From: Epiperipatus broadwayi
Taxonomy: Eukaryota > Onychophora > Udeonychophora > Euonychophora > Peripatidae
Length of the DNA: 64,000 bases
Reading direction: 5' to 3'
Assembly (NCBI GenBank): GCA_028023455.1
Contig: JAQFVV010012396.1
Location: forward strand, 23,282,292 to 23,346,291
The first letter of the stretch is position 1. Every line of letters begins with the position of its first letter. Of the stretch, positions 26,181 to 38,511 are shown piece after piece. The notes beneath the pieces were generated by a model. It was not told where the DNA came from and searched no databases. It saw only the letters and a program-made list of their open reading frames with translations. The translations under genes and the position numbers were made by a program.

Positions 26181-26634
26181 TAATATAGGGTATATGAGCA
26201 CAGACTTTTACACCACCCACCTCTCTCCACTCTATCTAATAACACTGATACACCTAAACACATATATGCTGAAAAGATAAATAATCACCAATATGCGTAT
26301 TTCATGCTAAACCAGCAATCATCAGTTGGTCCAGATATCATCTTTACACACATATATAGTATAAGTGCTCAGATATATATTAAGATAGACTATCTCATAG
26401 TTCAATGGACAGGCTTCAATCCACTCCACACTCCAACTCTTCAACCGTCCATCCAATTGAAAATCTGATGATGGAATGCTCAAAGGCCACCCTGAGGCCG
26501 AGATTATTGTCACACCCATGTTGACCTAAGGTCAATCTGAACCCCACATGTACAGGACATAATCCATTTAATACATATGCAAGGATGGGTAGACATCTCT
26601 ATAATGTAATAACTGAAAGACTGTGTTTCAGTTA
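26181..26634. repeat. Fold-back family element, 454 bp, with target duplication
   Basis: Carries the gagcacagacttttacacc / ctctccactctatctaataa arm, the core ttcatgctaaaccagcaatc and a unique body (cactccacactccaactctt). It ends in a small hairpin, taactgaaa / tttcagtta. The reverse complement of the whole is found at 31.45-31.88 kb. A 12-bp direct repeat, ttaaagtatatt, flanks it at 26,169-26,180 and 26,635-26,646, which fixes its ends and argues for insertion by a transposition mechanism. It encodes no protein. Confidence 0.75.
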
Positions 26635-26649
26635 TTAAAGTATATTGTA

Positions 26650-29600
26650 ATGTAGAAATTTTTAGATTCACTATTTAAAAAGATGGCTTATTTGTTCTTT
26701 TAACTAAAAGAAATCCAAAATGTTATGATGAATAATGATAACAAAATAAACTAAATTGTAACTTTTTAAAGTGCTATGTAAATGATTATAGCAAAATTAT
26801 TATTGAAATTATTTAATTAGAGAAAATTACAATCTAAGTGGAGATCCAAAATAATTTTATAAATTATTTAGTCAGGAGGGGATTGTTTTACTGAAAATCA
26901 GTAATATTTCCAATTGATTAGCTAATTAATAATACTAATCAATGTTATAATTAAGAAAAAAAGAATAGATAATTAACTAATTAGAAAAAATTTGAAAACT
27001 AAATGATATAGATGGGCTCAAACAATGATTTTGGAAAGGATATAAAAGTTACTAATTTCAGTTTTTTGTTATTAAAAGTAGTATGCTGTTATATCATTCT
27101 ATTTATTATGAGTGTGATCCAGTTGATTTGATTTGACTTTAGTTAGATATAGTAATTTTAATGACTTCATCAAACATTATCAGTTCATCCATCAGCCATG
27201 TATAGCTATTTATGCAGATGCCCTAACATTACTATGCAGTGCTAAACTCACACAGGATGTTCATTTGGTTTTTATCACCCAGTTCTTGGCATTTGACCAC
27301 CTGGAAAATTTGACAAATATCCATGATATGCCATTTCTGATACTCATACACATCATTATAGAAGACTACTACTGAACAAGACCACATAGATATATGCTAC
27401 TCCAAAAAGAAATGGTGACAAGCTAATAAAAAAACTAGGAATGCCAGCCATAAACTCAATCAACTATCAAGAAGACAGAATGTGACCAAAGAAAAACAAT
27501 AGCAAAACCTAGTTAAATATATATGATAAATCCAAAGTCTAGACAGAAATTGATACAGTGATAAGGTTTTATTCTCTTTACAAATTTTTATAAAACTCAA
27601 AATAATTGATTTTTTACCATCTATTTAAAAGTGGACTGATCTATAATAAGTCACTATGTAATTTAGTTTATATTTATTTTGATTATCATGCTAATGTTCT
27701 TTTATAAATAATCATGTTGTTTTAAGTTGTTAATTTCGCTTAATTTTCTCTCTTCTTATCTCACCAAAAAGTGTTATTTAAAATAATTTTGTGTCAATTA
27801 GATAGGTGTGTTTAAATATATACTGTCAGATAACCCAAAGTTATATTAGTCTCTTGTTCATTAGTGCTGACCATGGATACAAGCACTGCTTCTTTAAAAC
27901 CTTTTTTTTTGTTGATATTCCAGCCTTCAGTTGGATGGATCCCAAATATTTATCCTCAGTATAAATAAAAGTATTTGCAGGAGAGATGCACATTTCTTGC
28001 AGTTGTGAATTGAGTTCAACAGTCTTGAAAATTGGCTGCATGTTGTATATTTATATAAAATCTCATATGGATAATGTGTAAAACATATTAACCATATTAA
28101 CTCCTCTGCTTGTATAATGGTATTTCAATTTTATATAGATTGTTATTATAAAATTTAAAATTCATAAGTCAATGGTAATAGTGTATATAAATTACTTTCC
28201 CAATCTGGGGATGAGAACATTTGTTATAAATGTCAACCTAAATTTGGAACATTAGTAGATATCTGTTATATTAGATATATTTCTGGGGAAAAAAATTGAA
28301 AATAATACATTACCCATGAGTCTAGTATTTACCAAAATGTCACTTACTCAACTTTTTATATCCTTAAAAATTAATATGCAAATTTTAGTATATATCTAAT
28401 CTATATTCATTTTTATATATTTAGAGAAGATGGTAAAACAGTGATACCTTTTTCATTACAATCTTATCCTACTTGACATTTTATGAGTAATTTACTTTTT
28501 ATTTATTATTTTGATAGAGTGACTGTCTTTTGATACTGTTGATAATAAACAATAAGTTAACTACTCTTTTATTCTTTTCTTCTACATATAAGTGTGAAGC
28601 CACATATGTCAAAATATTTTATTAGCCAAAAAAAAAGTTTTATAAGGCTATAGATTTTGTTAAAGATTGGATAAAAGAAATAATTATTCATATCAATCAA
28701 TTAGCCTCATAAGTCGTTAATCCTATTATTTTTCAATAACTGATAATCTAGTATTCTGATGGTTAAACTATTAATAGGCTACACAATTAACTATAAATTC
28801 ATTAGCATTATCTAGAAAGTTTACCAATGTTGGTAAAAGATTAAGACTTGCTGTCATTTTTATTATTATAAGCAAAATTTATTGTAATTAATATATTCAC
28901 AAGAATACTAATGAAAAATATAATACTTATAAAGATTTTTGATCTTCTAAAAGAGGTTCAAATTGTAGATTTGATTTTGATTCATGTTGTTATCTTTTAT
29001 TTACGATTTTTTCATCCACCTCTCTTGGAATACCACAAACGTTGATACATTCAAATAAACATTATTAAGTATATACTTATATATGTGGCATTTTATATAA
29101 CTCAAAAACATTGAAAATGAGCGCTATCATTTTGGGGAGTTCTCTATTAGACAAGATATTTAATTATATAATTATTTTTTTTCACATCACTTATATTGTA
29201 ATGAATATATATTTATATATATATGTGTGTGTGTGTTACTTATACAATTATTTCCAAGAAAGTTTTTAATTTATGTTTGCAATTTCAATGGTACATAAAT
29301 TTTCTTTGGAGCTTTAAGAAATATTCGGTATACAGAAATGTATTACATTAACAAAAAAGCATAGACATAACAAATAAACAATATAAATAAAAATTAAATT
29401 AAATTTAAAATAGGTATATAATTTAATAGTGTAATATACTAATATGAGGAATATGAGATAAGCAAACTACAAGTGGCTTATACAGCTATTCTGAGTAGTT
29501 CCTGAAATAATATAAATATTGGATTTTATTAGTCCTTTATCTAAACTTTTATATTAACAATCTAAAATAGTATAGCATGTAACAATATTATAATACTTTA

Positions 29601-30489
29601 TTTTGTAAATGCATTTTAAAAATAATTAAAATTCGATATTTTGAAATTGTAGCTGTTTATCTTTTAAATGGTACCAGTAAAAAGGATTCTTCAACTGGAT
29701 TTTATTATCACAATCATATGGTTTAAGATGTTTTGACTTTTGATGTTCTGTATCATTCCACCAAAATTAGTTTCAAAAATAATTATGGTAGCACTTGGCA
29801 TTCAAAAATGTATAAAAAATTTTATATGTAGCTTTTTTTATAAAAGAACTTCCCAGCTACTATGTTTAGCATATTTTATGACTTAAGCAAATAGAGTTGC
29901 TACTATATGCATTAAAATAAATAAATATAGGGACATAAGTGCATATGAAGTCATTTATTATTTATGTATAACTTTTTTTTTTTATTATTGTTGTGTATTG
30001 ACTGGTTTGTGTATTAAAAAGATATATATATATATGTGTGTGTGTGTGTTCAAAACTGGTCAATTATGGGACAATATTATTGTCATTCTAGAAATAATAA
30101 AATGCAGAATAAAGTCAATTATGCAAATTGCAAGTAAATCTGTATATCCTAGTTTGCATAAATGTATGCAAATTAGCAGAGTTATGAAAAATGCCTACAA
30201 AACATTAATGTGGAAGAAAGAAAGAAGATGCAGTCAAGTTAGTTATATTGAGTCAGACATAGAGTGTGAGCAGTAAGTTGCTTACTAAACCCAATATTGA
30301 TATTGGTGAACAGTAAATATTGATGAACACTAATGGAAAACTAATGTCAAAAGTTAATAGTTTAAAATAAGTACTTTTAATAATGTAAGCAAATTCTATA
30401 AAGATTTGTTTTTGTCGTGTGATTATTTCTAGAGTTCAACCAGCATGTCGCTAATTCAATATACTAACATATTACATTTTACATATATA
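26650..30489. other. AT-rich stretch with no assigned gene
   Basis: About 3.8 kb without a recognised gene. A small island of more balanced composition, 27,080-27,420, holds an 80-codon plus-strand open stretch (27,133-27,375) with no domain that I recognise. The 66-codon minus-strand stretch at 28,041-27,841 is likewise unassigned. The 92-codon frame at 29,998-30,276 begins in a TA/TG microsatellite. Any of these could be a decayed repeat fragment. Confidence 0.4.
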
Positions 30490-30497
30490 TGCTATTT
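30490..30497. other. hAT-1 target-site duplication, left
   Basis: tgctattt, identical to 34,922-34,929 on the other side of the element. Eight base pairs is the expected length for hAT transposons. Confidence 0.9.
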
Positions 30498-31285
30498 CAG
30501 AGGCAGATTAAGCGGGAAGAAGACTAAGCGACTGCATATTAGGATTCGAAAAAAATTATGTTTTTTTTTGTATACAATCAACCCTCTTATAACATGTATT
30601 ATTTAAGCTTTTGAAAAGAATTTATTTGAGTTTTGACAGGATTCTAACTTTCAACTGGACATCAGGGGATGAAACTAGTATAGCATAAATAGGCCCAAAT
30701 TAAGTAAATATATATATTTTTTAATTACACAAAAAATTCGACCCCTCCCAAAATAATAATTTGATTTCAATTTAAATATTGTGTTTTTGAAAAAATTATC
30801 TTAAATAAATTTTGCTGTTTTTCTGAATCTGATTTATTTCCAGTAAAACAGTATATTCCTGATCTCATATACATTTCACCTATTTTTCCCTATAGCTCCA
30901 TGTGTGCCAGATTTAAATTCTCTATGAGTAAATGTATATAATCATCAACACAGTTATATATGTACCATCACACAGATATATGTAAATAAACAGCTGTACT
31001 ATCATAGGTTTATATATATATATATATTACATCATGTATATTTTATTTAAAATCAAATCTTTTAAAATATACATTTTATTCTGTTAAATGAGCCAATTTG
31101 TTATTTCATAATAAAAATTGCATGTATATGTGTAAAATTCACACGTTACCAAGTTACATATATAATGAAATATTACTTAAAAGTTTCTAATAATTCTTAA
31201 TTTTAAATTAAAATAATTATAAACAAAAATGATGCCACCGCACACCTGTGGCAATATAGCGTGTGAGTGAAGTTTTAAATCTTAT

Positions 31286-31420
31286 ATGAAATACGTATAT
31301 TGGTGATTATTTATTTTTTCAACATATGTGTTTAGGTGTATCAGTGTTATTAGATAGAGTGGAGAGTGGTGGGTCGTGTGAAAGTCTGTGCTCATATACT
31401 CTATATATTACATATATATA
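31286..31420. repeat. Fold-back family fragment inside hAT-1
   Basis: tattggtgattatttatt, then gtgtttaggtgtatcagtgt, gatagagtggagagtggtgg and gtctgtgctcatatac form one arm. The same string recurs at 31,772-31,876 in the same orientation. Confidence 0.75.
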
Positions 31421-31448
31421 GACACAGGTATATAATAAGTATGTGTTT

Positions 31449-31876
31449 CAGTTATTACATTGTAGAGATGTCTGCCCATCCTTGCATATGTATTAAATGG
31501 ATTATGTCCTGTACATGTGGGGTTTAGATTGACCTTAGATCAACATGGGCATGACAAGAATCTCAGCTTCAGGGTGGACTTTGAGCATTCCATCATCAGA
31601 TTTTCAATTGGATGGACGGTTGAAGAGTTGGAGTGTGGAGTAGATTGAAGCCTGTCCATTAAAGTATGAAGATTGTCTATCTTAATATATATCTGAGTAC
31701 TTATAGTATATATATGTAGAGATGATAATCTGGACCAACTGATGATTGCTGGTTTAGCATGAAATATGTTTATTGGTGATTATTTATATTTTCAACATAT
31801 ATGTGTTTAGGTGTATCAATGTTATTAGATAGAGTGGAGAGTGGTGGGTCATGTGAAAGTCTGTGCTCATATACCC
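31449..31876. repeat. Fold-back family element inside hAT-1
   Basis: Reverse-complement counterpart of the 26.18-26.63 kb element, with high similarity throughout the body, for example ggttgaagagttggagtgtg against cacactccaactcttcaacc. With the arm at 31,286 it makes a composite insertion of about 600 bp in the 5' non-coding part of the hAT. Confidence 0.8.
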
Positions 31877-34275
31877 TATATATTACAATAATATTTTTCT
31901 AAATTGTATTTTATATTAAACAAAATCTACTGGGATGAAAGAATTACCATGTTTCAAGGAATTGAGATGGCCCAAATTAAATTAAAATATCAGATTTAAA
32001 ATTTAAACAAAAGTTTAAATCAATTTTGTAACTTAAAGCATCTTAAGAACATTATCATTGGGAAAATTTTTTTTAGTAGGCATTATTTGTAAGGCTAAAA
32101 GCTTTTAAACTGCATATTTTACAAACAAAAAAAAACAACTTTTTTCACAGCAAAAAAAATGAAGAGACATCGAAGTGAGGCAGAAAAGGAAAAAAAGTTT
32201 TAAAAAATCCTGGAAATTGCTGAAAGCCAAAGAAATTTGTTGCATAAATTTTTAAAAGTTAATACAAAGACAGAGTTGTCATCGACATTTATGTCAGATA
32301 ATTCAGAATTGCCTATGTTTGAAACTTCTTCTAAAGAAGAGAAAGAAGAACAAGTTGAGAATCAAGACGTTAAAATTGCTACTGAAAAAAGGGATTGCAA
32401 AAATGTAGAAAGTAGAGATAATCCAGAATGATGTTTCGATATAGACATCAAAGTAATAAATGATATAGCTCTATGGCTAACAATATTAATAGATGCTATT
32501 ATTGATCATATTCTTAATAACAAAGCAAAAAATAGTGGAAATATAGAGAATTTAAAATCAATGTATAAAGACAGAGATACAGAGGACTTTCTTATGATCA
32601 TTTCTACAGAAAGAAATCAAATGGAATTAAAGAAAAGAGAATTTGGCTGATATTTTAAGAAACAAGCAGAAGTATTTACTGTTATCCTTGCAAACTCTTT
32701 ACAACAATAAAGTCTAAATTAATAACTTGTTTACAAAATTGGAAATCAATAACTGTTATTTTATCAGACCACAAACTTTCAAAAGAACACATGTCAGTCA
32801 TGTGTACTATGTATAAAAGATTAACAAAATTCAATAGAATTGATACTCAACTCTTATAGGAGGAAAAAAAAGAAGAATGTTACTAGAGAGAAGTGTTGAA
32901 AAGAATTGTATCAACAATAAAACTGTTGAGTTGCTTAGGATTAGGATTTAGGGGTCACAATGAAAGCAAAGATTCCAATAGGAAAGGAAATTATTTAATC
33001 TGCTTGGAATATGTAAGCGAATACAATGAGTTTTTAAAGTTATATGTACAAAAATATTCCAACCAATGATGAGGAAATATAAACTATTCATCTCATATTA
33101 TTTGTGATGAATTTATAGGTCTTATTGGAAATTAAATAAGAGCAAAAATAATTGAAGAAATCAAATTAGTGACTTATTATAGCATAATTATTGATTGCAC
33201 TCCCGATGTTTCGCATATTGATCGAGTAACTTTTGTGATAAGATATGTTTCACCCTGTGATAATGTAATGGAAATATTTATGAAATTCATTGCCATAGAT
33301 AAACACACATCTTCATATTTGGAACAAGAAGTTTTGCAAACTTTAATAAAAATAGGAGTAAATATTAAAAATTGTCAAGAACAATCATTTGATAATGCTT
33401 CTAATATGTCAGGAAAGTTGCTCGGGTTTGCAAGCATATATTAAAGAACATAACCCAAGTGCACTTTTTATTCCATGTACTACTCATTTCTTAAATTTAA
33501 TTGGCAATTTCACAGAAGAATGTTGTAGCACTGCAATTGAATATTTTATATTTGTGCAGAATTTATTCACATTTTTTCTGTATCAACCCACTGTTGGAAA
33601 ATTTTAACCAGAAATCTAGAAATATGTAAACAGTCTGTCACAGTCAAAAGAATTTCTAATACAAGATGGTCAGCAAGAGCAGATGCTGTATTAGCTATAA
33701 AACTTGTTTTCACCCATGTAAAAGAGGTGTTAACTGAAATTAGTAATTCAGAAGAAGAAAAAAAAGCTACCATAGTTGAGGTGACTTCACTTCTGAAGAA
33801 AATGGACAAATATGAAACCACCTAATAACAGTGATTTGGAATACTATTTTACAAAGAATAAATGCTACTAGAAAATCATTGCAATCAGTAGAGTGTGAAC
33901 TATTGAAAGGATCTATTCTACTGAAGTCATTAAAAAATTTTATCAATAATTTCAGAGAAGAATTTGAAAAAATTGAAAAAGAGGCAACTGATTTATCAGG
34001 GTTATCATTTAAAGTGGAAGATGGACAAACTTGCAGACAAAAAAAGAGAAAAATATTTTTTGATGAAAACAAAAAAAATCGGACATGAATTTACAATAAG
34101 AGAAAATTTCATAGTCAATTCATTTTATGTCATTTGTGATAACACCAAGGGTGAAAACTATTTTGAAGAACTCAGATGCATGAAGTTGTTATAGAGCCTT
34201 TTCAAATATTTTTTGATTGAAATTTACCAATAGAAGAAAAAGGAACGTTTAAGGATATTTACAAAAATAACATTG

Positions 34276-34289
34276 ATGTTTGTAATTTT
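34276..34289. other. SINE target-site duplication, left
   Basis: atgtttgtaatttt, repeated exactly at 34,393-34,406. Confidence 0.85.
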
Positions 34290-34392
34290 TTTTTAAGTGT
34301 CATAGCATCAGCCGAGACGTGAACCCACAACCCAGGCAACTGCCGGCAAGTGCAAGGCAGTCGTGCTGACCTCTCGACCACCAATGCAAGAC
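34290..34392 (-). repeat. tRNA-derived SINE inserted in hAT transposase
   Basis: On the minus strand: head caagcattggtggtcgag-like, with A-box-like tggtcgagaggtcagcacg, B-box-like gggttcacgtctc, then gatgctatgacact and an A tail (the T run at the left edge). It is flanked by a perfect 14-bp target-site duplication. The insertion splits a region that otherwise continues in hAT coding sequence (the stretch reading CNFEDEFDHF downstream). Same family as 22.1 and 63.7 kb. Confidence 0.85.
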
Positions 34393-34921
34393 ATGTTTGT
34401 AATTTTGAAGATGAATTTGACCATTTTTAAATATTTCTAAAAAAATGAGAACACCATAAAAAACACACCAGGCATCTATCGAGCCGCCAAAGAAATGTCA
34501 TGTACATTTCCGAATGTTGAAATGTTACTGAAATTTTTTTTGACAATTCCCTTATCTAATGCATCAGGAGAAAGATCGTTTTCTGTTTTAAAGCATTTAA
34601 AAAATTATTTAAAAAGTACTATGGGAGAAGAAAGGTTAAATAATATGGCCATTCTGTATATACAGCAGGAAGTTTTAAATAGAATTGACACTGCAAAAAT
34701 AATTGACGTAATTTGCTAGAAATAAAGTAAGTCGGAAATTCTTATAAAATATGCTTTTTAATAAATTTATTTAATGCATTATGGTATAAAATTTTTGATT
34801 ACTTTTCTTTTTTGTTAATAACTTAACGAGAATTTTCTTCAACATTTTTTCTTCTAACTTGAGTTTGAGGGTCCCGAAATTTTTATCGTTTAGGGCCCTC
34901 ACTTGGCTTAATCCGCCTCTG

Positions 34922-34929
34922 TGCTATTT
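34922..34929. other. hAT-1 target-site duplication, right
   Basis: tgctattt, identical to 30,490-30,497. Confidence 0.9.
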
Positions 34930-35760
34930 ATATATTACTTATATAACGGAGTAATAAGTTCGTCAAATTGTTAAAACTTTCTTTTTGTTTATATTTTAAA
35001 TAAAATTAATGAATGCACGGATGCTAAGATTAAAGTCTGATCCCGTATATATCATTTATAAAAGTTAAAATCTATATATGTGCACATAAAAAAAATTATG
35101 CTAATGTGATAATATTTTAATAAATTGAACATTTTTTACTGTTTAAATAAAGAAATCAATTAATAAAAATATATTCAATTTTATTAATCTGATTTTGATT
35201 TTCCGCTGACGTTATTACGAAATATTTTAATATCTAACGTTCATAATTATTTTTATAGAGTATTAAACCTTATTTATTTATTAATATGCATGTATTAAAT
35301 ATTAGAATGTGCGCATTTTTTATATATATGGAATTTCTGAATAGCACTTCAATCACATGATTGTAGAACAAACAAATTGTTACAATGTAATTAAGCATGG
35401 ATAAATATTTGTTTTCGTTTTTCAATACAAATTTTTCAAATATATTTTCCAGGTCAATGCAAGAATCAGATTTTGAAACAGCAAACATAATACCCATATT
35501 CCTCTCTCATCAAATAAAACAAACTCTTTAAGAAATTGTCATGTAAAATAATTAAACATAGACTTTTGAATATGTGAAGAGCTAAGCTTTTCTCTTTATC
35601 AGACATCTTTTATAAACCTTCACTACTGAAATGAGAGGGGAAAGCCTACTTTCTATTACTGAATTTTTGATTCTACTTTAATTAGCAATAATCTTATTGA
35701 TTACTTTCCAGTAAAAGTTATAGCAAGAAATTTTCAATTTATTTAATAGTTATATATACA
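34930..35760. other. AT-rich non-coding stretch
   Basis: No recognisable feature. The 75-codon minus-strand stretch at 35,497-35,270 has no assignable family. Confidence 0.45.
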
Positions 35761-36220
35761 AAATTGCACGCACACAAACGGTCAAATATGTACATTCGCG
35801 AAACAAAATCTAGAACTTTGATAGAACATCCTAAGGCCAACCAGGTTTACGGTGGTGGAAGCCACGACTCTGGCCTAACCCTAGTTCCTCTACCATTACT
35901 CATAGACTTACTACCTTGCGGATGACACAGTTGAGGTCACAGCAGTATTTCCCTTCTTCACGTGCCGGCAGTAGCACGTCAGTAGAACAAAAGACTGGGA
36001 ACAATTGGCGTTCTATCTAGCACAACTATATTGGTATCATGACTATTGACCATTGAAAAGATTTTAATAAATAATGATAAAATGATTATTAAATGCTAAA
36101 TAATTATGAGTAGGTGAGCAAGACTAAGAAAGGAAGCAAGAGTAAATTTAAAATTAATTTAATGAATTTAAAATATGAAAACAATAATTTAAAACAATAT
36201 TGCAATGGCTATGGGTCTGA

Positions 36221-36528
36221 TCTCACATGTAGGTGATTAAGGGATGTTTACTTTAATCGGGATTCACATGCAAGTGATGGGTTTTAGAAATAATTTTACA
36301 TAGTTGAGTTTACATGACTTGGTTTACATATATAGATCAAATCACTCACAGGTGATAACACAGGTTTAAGCCTGTGCAATGTATTATCAGAGTTCTAAGG
36401 TTTTATGCATTTCCGGTATATATATATATATATAGCTTCAAATCACACGTAGGTGATTGTAAATTTTAGGTTACAATTAATTCATTTATTTAGCTATATA
36501 TATGAAGCTATCACTCACAGGTGATGAA
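36221..36528. repeat. Cluster of five TCAC...GTGAT palindromic motifs
   Basis: tctcacatgtaggtgattaa (36,221), attcacatgcaagtgatgg (36,262), aatcactcacaggtgataa (36,340), aatcacacgtaggtgatt (36,441) and atcactcacaggtgatgaa (36,510). Each has inverted half-sites, roughly TCAC and GTGA, separated by about six bases, with AATCAC/GTGATT most complete in the fourth. The last two are also joined by outer arms tatatagcttc / gaagctata, so together they can fold. Confidence 0.7.
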
Positions 36529-37528
36529 ATTATAGTACAATTACATTTTCATGAGCTTAATATTATATTATAACGAAATGAATTTGCTCATGTTTATCTA
36601 TGCCTAGTTTATTGCATAATAGGATCTAGATCAGCTTTAAGTTAGTGGAAGTGACTATAAATTTTAATAAAGAACATATTTTATCTAGCATGAATAATTA
36701 ATATATTCTCTACATAGTTAATATACATTTTAAACTGGATTCTAATTCAGATCAAAGCTGAAGTAATAATTATAATGGCGGGATGAACTGATTATTGGGA
36801 AATAGACTTCAGATACTCATGCATATAGAAACATACAATTCTGAGTCTTTTTGCGTCTCATATGTGCCTTATTCACGGGATTCATACCAAGTACCGGTTA
36901 TCTTCAACCGAACTCATTGCTGTAAAATATGAGACCTTTTTAGTCTGGAGGATCAAGCAATTTATATTATGTGGGAGTCTTACACTCTGGGTGAGTCTTA
37001 TGCTCCATTATAAAAGATGCAGAATGGGTTGGCATGTACCAGTCACCATCTGAAGAAGGAAATTGCCTGAACTAAATGTATTGGAGTGGTCCTAACATGT
37101 ATGCCCAGTAAAGAAGTACCGCAACAAGTGAGTTATGCTGTAGCATTTCTTAAAGACCCATATGCACTGCTGACCACATTATCATATCATAAAATTAAGA
37201 TGCTAATTAAGAGTTTCCTTCATGAAACTATCCTATATCATTTCATATTATAGTATGTATAATTATACTATTTAGGAAAGTTTACGAATCCAATTTACAA
37301 AGCTATCTATATAGGCTTTTATTCACTTAAGGAGGATTACAGCATATGGGGAAATTAAAATACAGAATTACAAATTTATGCTGCATTTTATCACTTCAAC
37401 TGAATATTGGTAAAATATTATTTTAAAAGTAAATTTATTTTAGAATAATGGTATGCTTGTAATTATATCTAACTCAAGATATTTTATCCATTTCAAAACA
37501 GAGCTTTTTAGTTTGTGCTTTATTACAC

Positions 37529-37532
<4 letters not shown>

Positions 37533-37562
<30 letters not shown>
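37533..37562. repeat. (TA)n microsatellite
   Basis: About 15 TA units, within the interspersed repeat and about 200 bp left of the TTAA-flanked insertion. Confidence 0.95.
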
Positions 37563-37563
<1 letters not shown>

Positions 37564-37764
37564 GTGAAATGACATATATGCGTGAGAATCTTTATTCCAT
37601 TCTCGCTAATGGTTTAATTACGGATAAAGCTCGGTTTTGAATATTTATAGCATAAACAATAATAACATAACTAAAATAATAAGATTTGGCATAGATTTAA
37701 TTAAGAAATGCAATATTTAAAATACGATAAAATTTCATGCAAGTGAAACCCAAAATTTGCTTAA

Positions 37765-38511
37765 CCCTTTTCCCACCTCTTACGAAGCTCCTCGTTGACA
37801 TCTGACGTCACTCTAACTCTGCCAGTTTTTATGCTAAAATATTCATTAGACAGGTATTGAATAGGTTTTTAAAAGTTCTGTAAGATGGTGCCCTCTTCCA
37901 AATTATTTTACAAGTAAAAAATAAAAAAAAAACGCATTTAAACCTAAACAAAGAAAGAACATTACTTGTGATTGGTTCTTAGCATGCTCTCAGCTGAAAA
38001 AGACATTCTGATTGGCTGGAAAGAACAAAGAAACCGCCTGATCAAAGAAAATAAAGAAAAACGCTGAGATTTTCATTTCGAATATGATTTAAATTATTAT
38101 AAAAGAATATTTTGAGAAATTACAAATTATTTTCAGAGAGAATACTAAAAAAACAAAATTATTTTCGAAAAATATTGAAGATTTTAGTAAAAATATTTAA
38201 GATTTAGTAAAAAGAAATATTTACTTTTCTATAACGTAAAAGTCGACCTTTTTGTTTATATTATAGCTTTTATGTTGCCAAAATTGAATATTTTAGAATA
38301 AATAAATAGCAATTTATTTTTGAAAGAACTTTCGTTCTCTTCATAACCTGAAAAATTAGTAATATACTTTTTATAAACGTATCTGAGTTGAATTTAATAT
38401 TATAGGTGAATATGTTTTAACAATAGGCTTTGTCTTCAGTTTGTGAGTTGGCCAATTAAAAGATTTGATTTTTACCTCATACAACCAATAATATAATTAG
38501 CGGTTTAAGGG
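37765..38511. mobile_element. piggyBac-like non-autonomous element (putative)
   Basis: The 747-bp block begins ccctttt immediately after a TTAA (37,761-37,764) and ends aaggg immediately before another TTAA (38,512-38,515). TTAA duplication with CCC...GGG termini is the hallmark of piggyBac-superfamily insertion. Beyond the terminal CCCTT the inverted repeats match weakly (ccacc versus accgc), so this rests mostly on the end structure. It contains no transposase. The left part is GC-richer than its surroundings (ctgacgtcactctaactctg). TTAA is common in AT-rich DNA, so chance cannot be excluded. Confidence 0.45.

Larger units (their letters stand above)
32159..34719 (+). pseudogene. hAT transposase pseudogene (ZMYM/TTF-type)
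   Basis: The start ATG at 32,159 gives MKRHRSEAEKEKK, a basic N-terminus like 'KR..SGAEKRKK' of TTF-type hAT proteins. The central RNase H-like segment (33,169-33,607) reads DCTPDVSHIDRVTFVIRYV, then a QSFDNASNMSGK block and TTHFLNLIG, resembling 'STPDVSH', 'YDNASNMSG' and 'AHSLNL' of ZMYM1-like hAT transposases. There is a +1 shift near 33,430. The C-terminal dimerisation domain (34,495-34,719) has ASGERSFSVLKHLKNYLKST then MGEERLNNMAILYI, the signature 'SAERSFS..K.iK..LRS.m...RL..L'. Several in-frame stops, frame changes and a SINE insertion inactivate it. Residue identities are seen; the family placement is from recollection of hAT consensus. Confidence 0.85.
30498..34921 (+). mobile_element. 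Complete hAT DNA transposon (dead)
   Basis: The termini are inverted repeats: cagaggcagattaagc at 30,498 and, read on the minus strand from 34,921, cagaggcggattaagc (15 of 16 identical). Both sides are bordered by the 8-bp duplication tgctattt. The length is 4,424 bp including later insertions: fold-back repeats in 31.29-31.88 kb and a SINE at 34,290-34,392. The transposase relic lies at 32,159-34,719 on the plus strand. hAT elements move by cut-and-paste using a DDE/RNase H-fold transposase acting on these ends. The ends are preserved but the coding region is broken, so any movement would need a transposase supplied in trans. Confidence 0.9.

Noticed and set aside
29998-30276. 92-codon open frame
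   Set aside because: It begins in a TA/TG microsatellite, has no recognisable domain and lies in AT-rich DNA.
33567-34072. 84- and 101-codon minus-strand frames
   Set aside because: Shadows of the plus-strand hAT transposase relic.
30498-34921. Host ZMYM-type zinc-finger gene
   Set aside because: Terminal inverted repeats, the 8-bp duplication and multiple stops identify it as a transposon, not a domesticated gene.
36221-36528. CRISPR-like array
   Set aside because: Only five imperfect motifs with irregular spacing in eukaryotic-type DNA; repeats are not identical and no cas genes are present.
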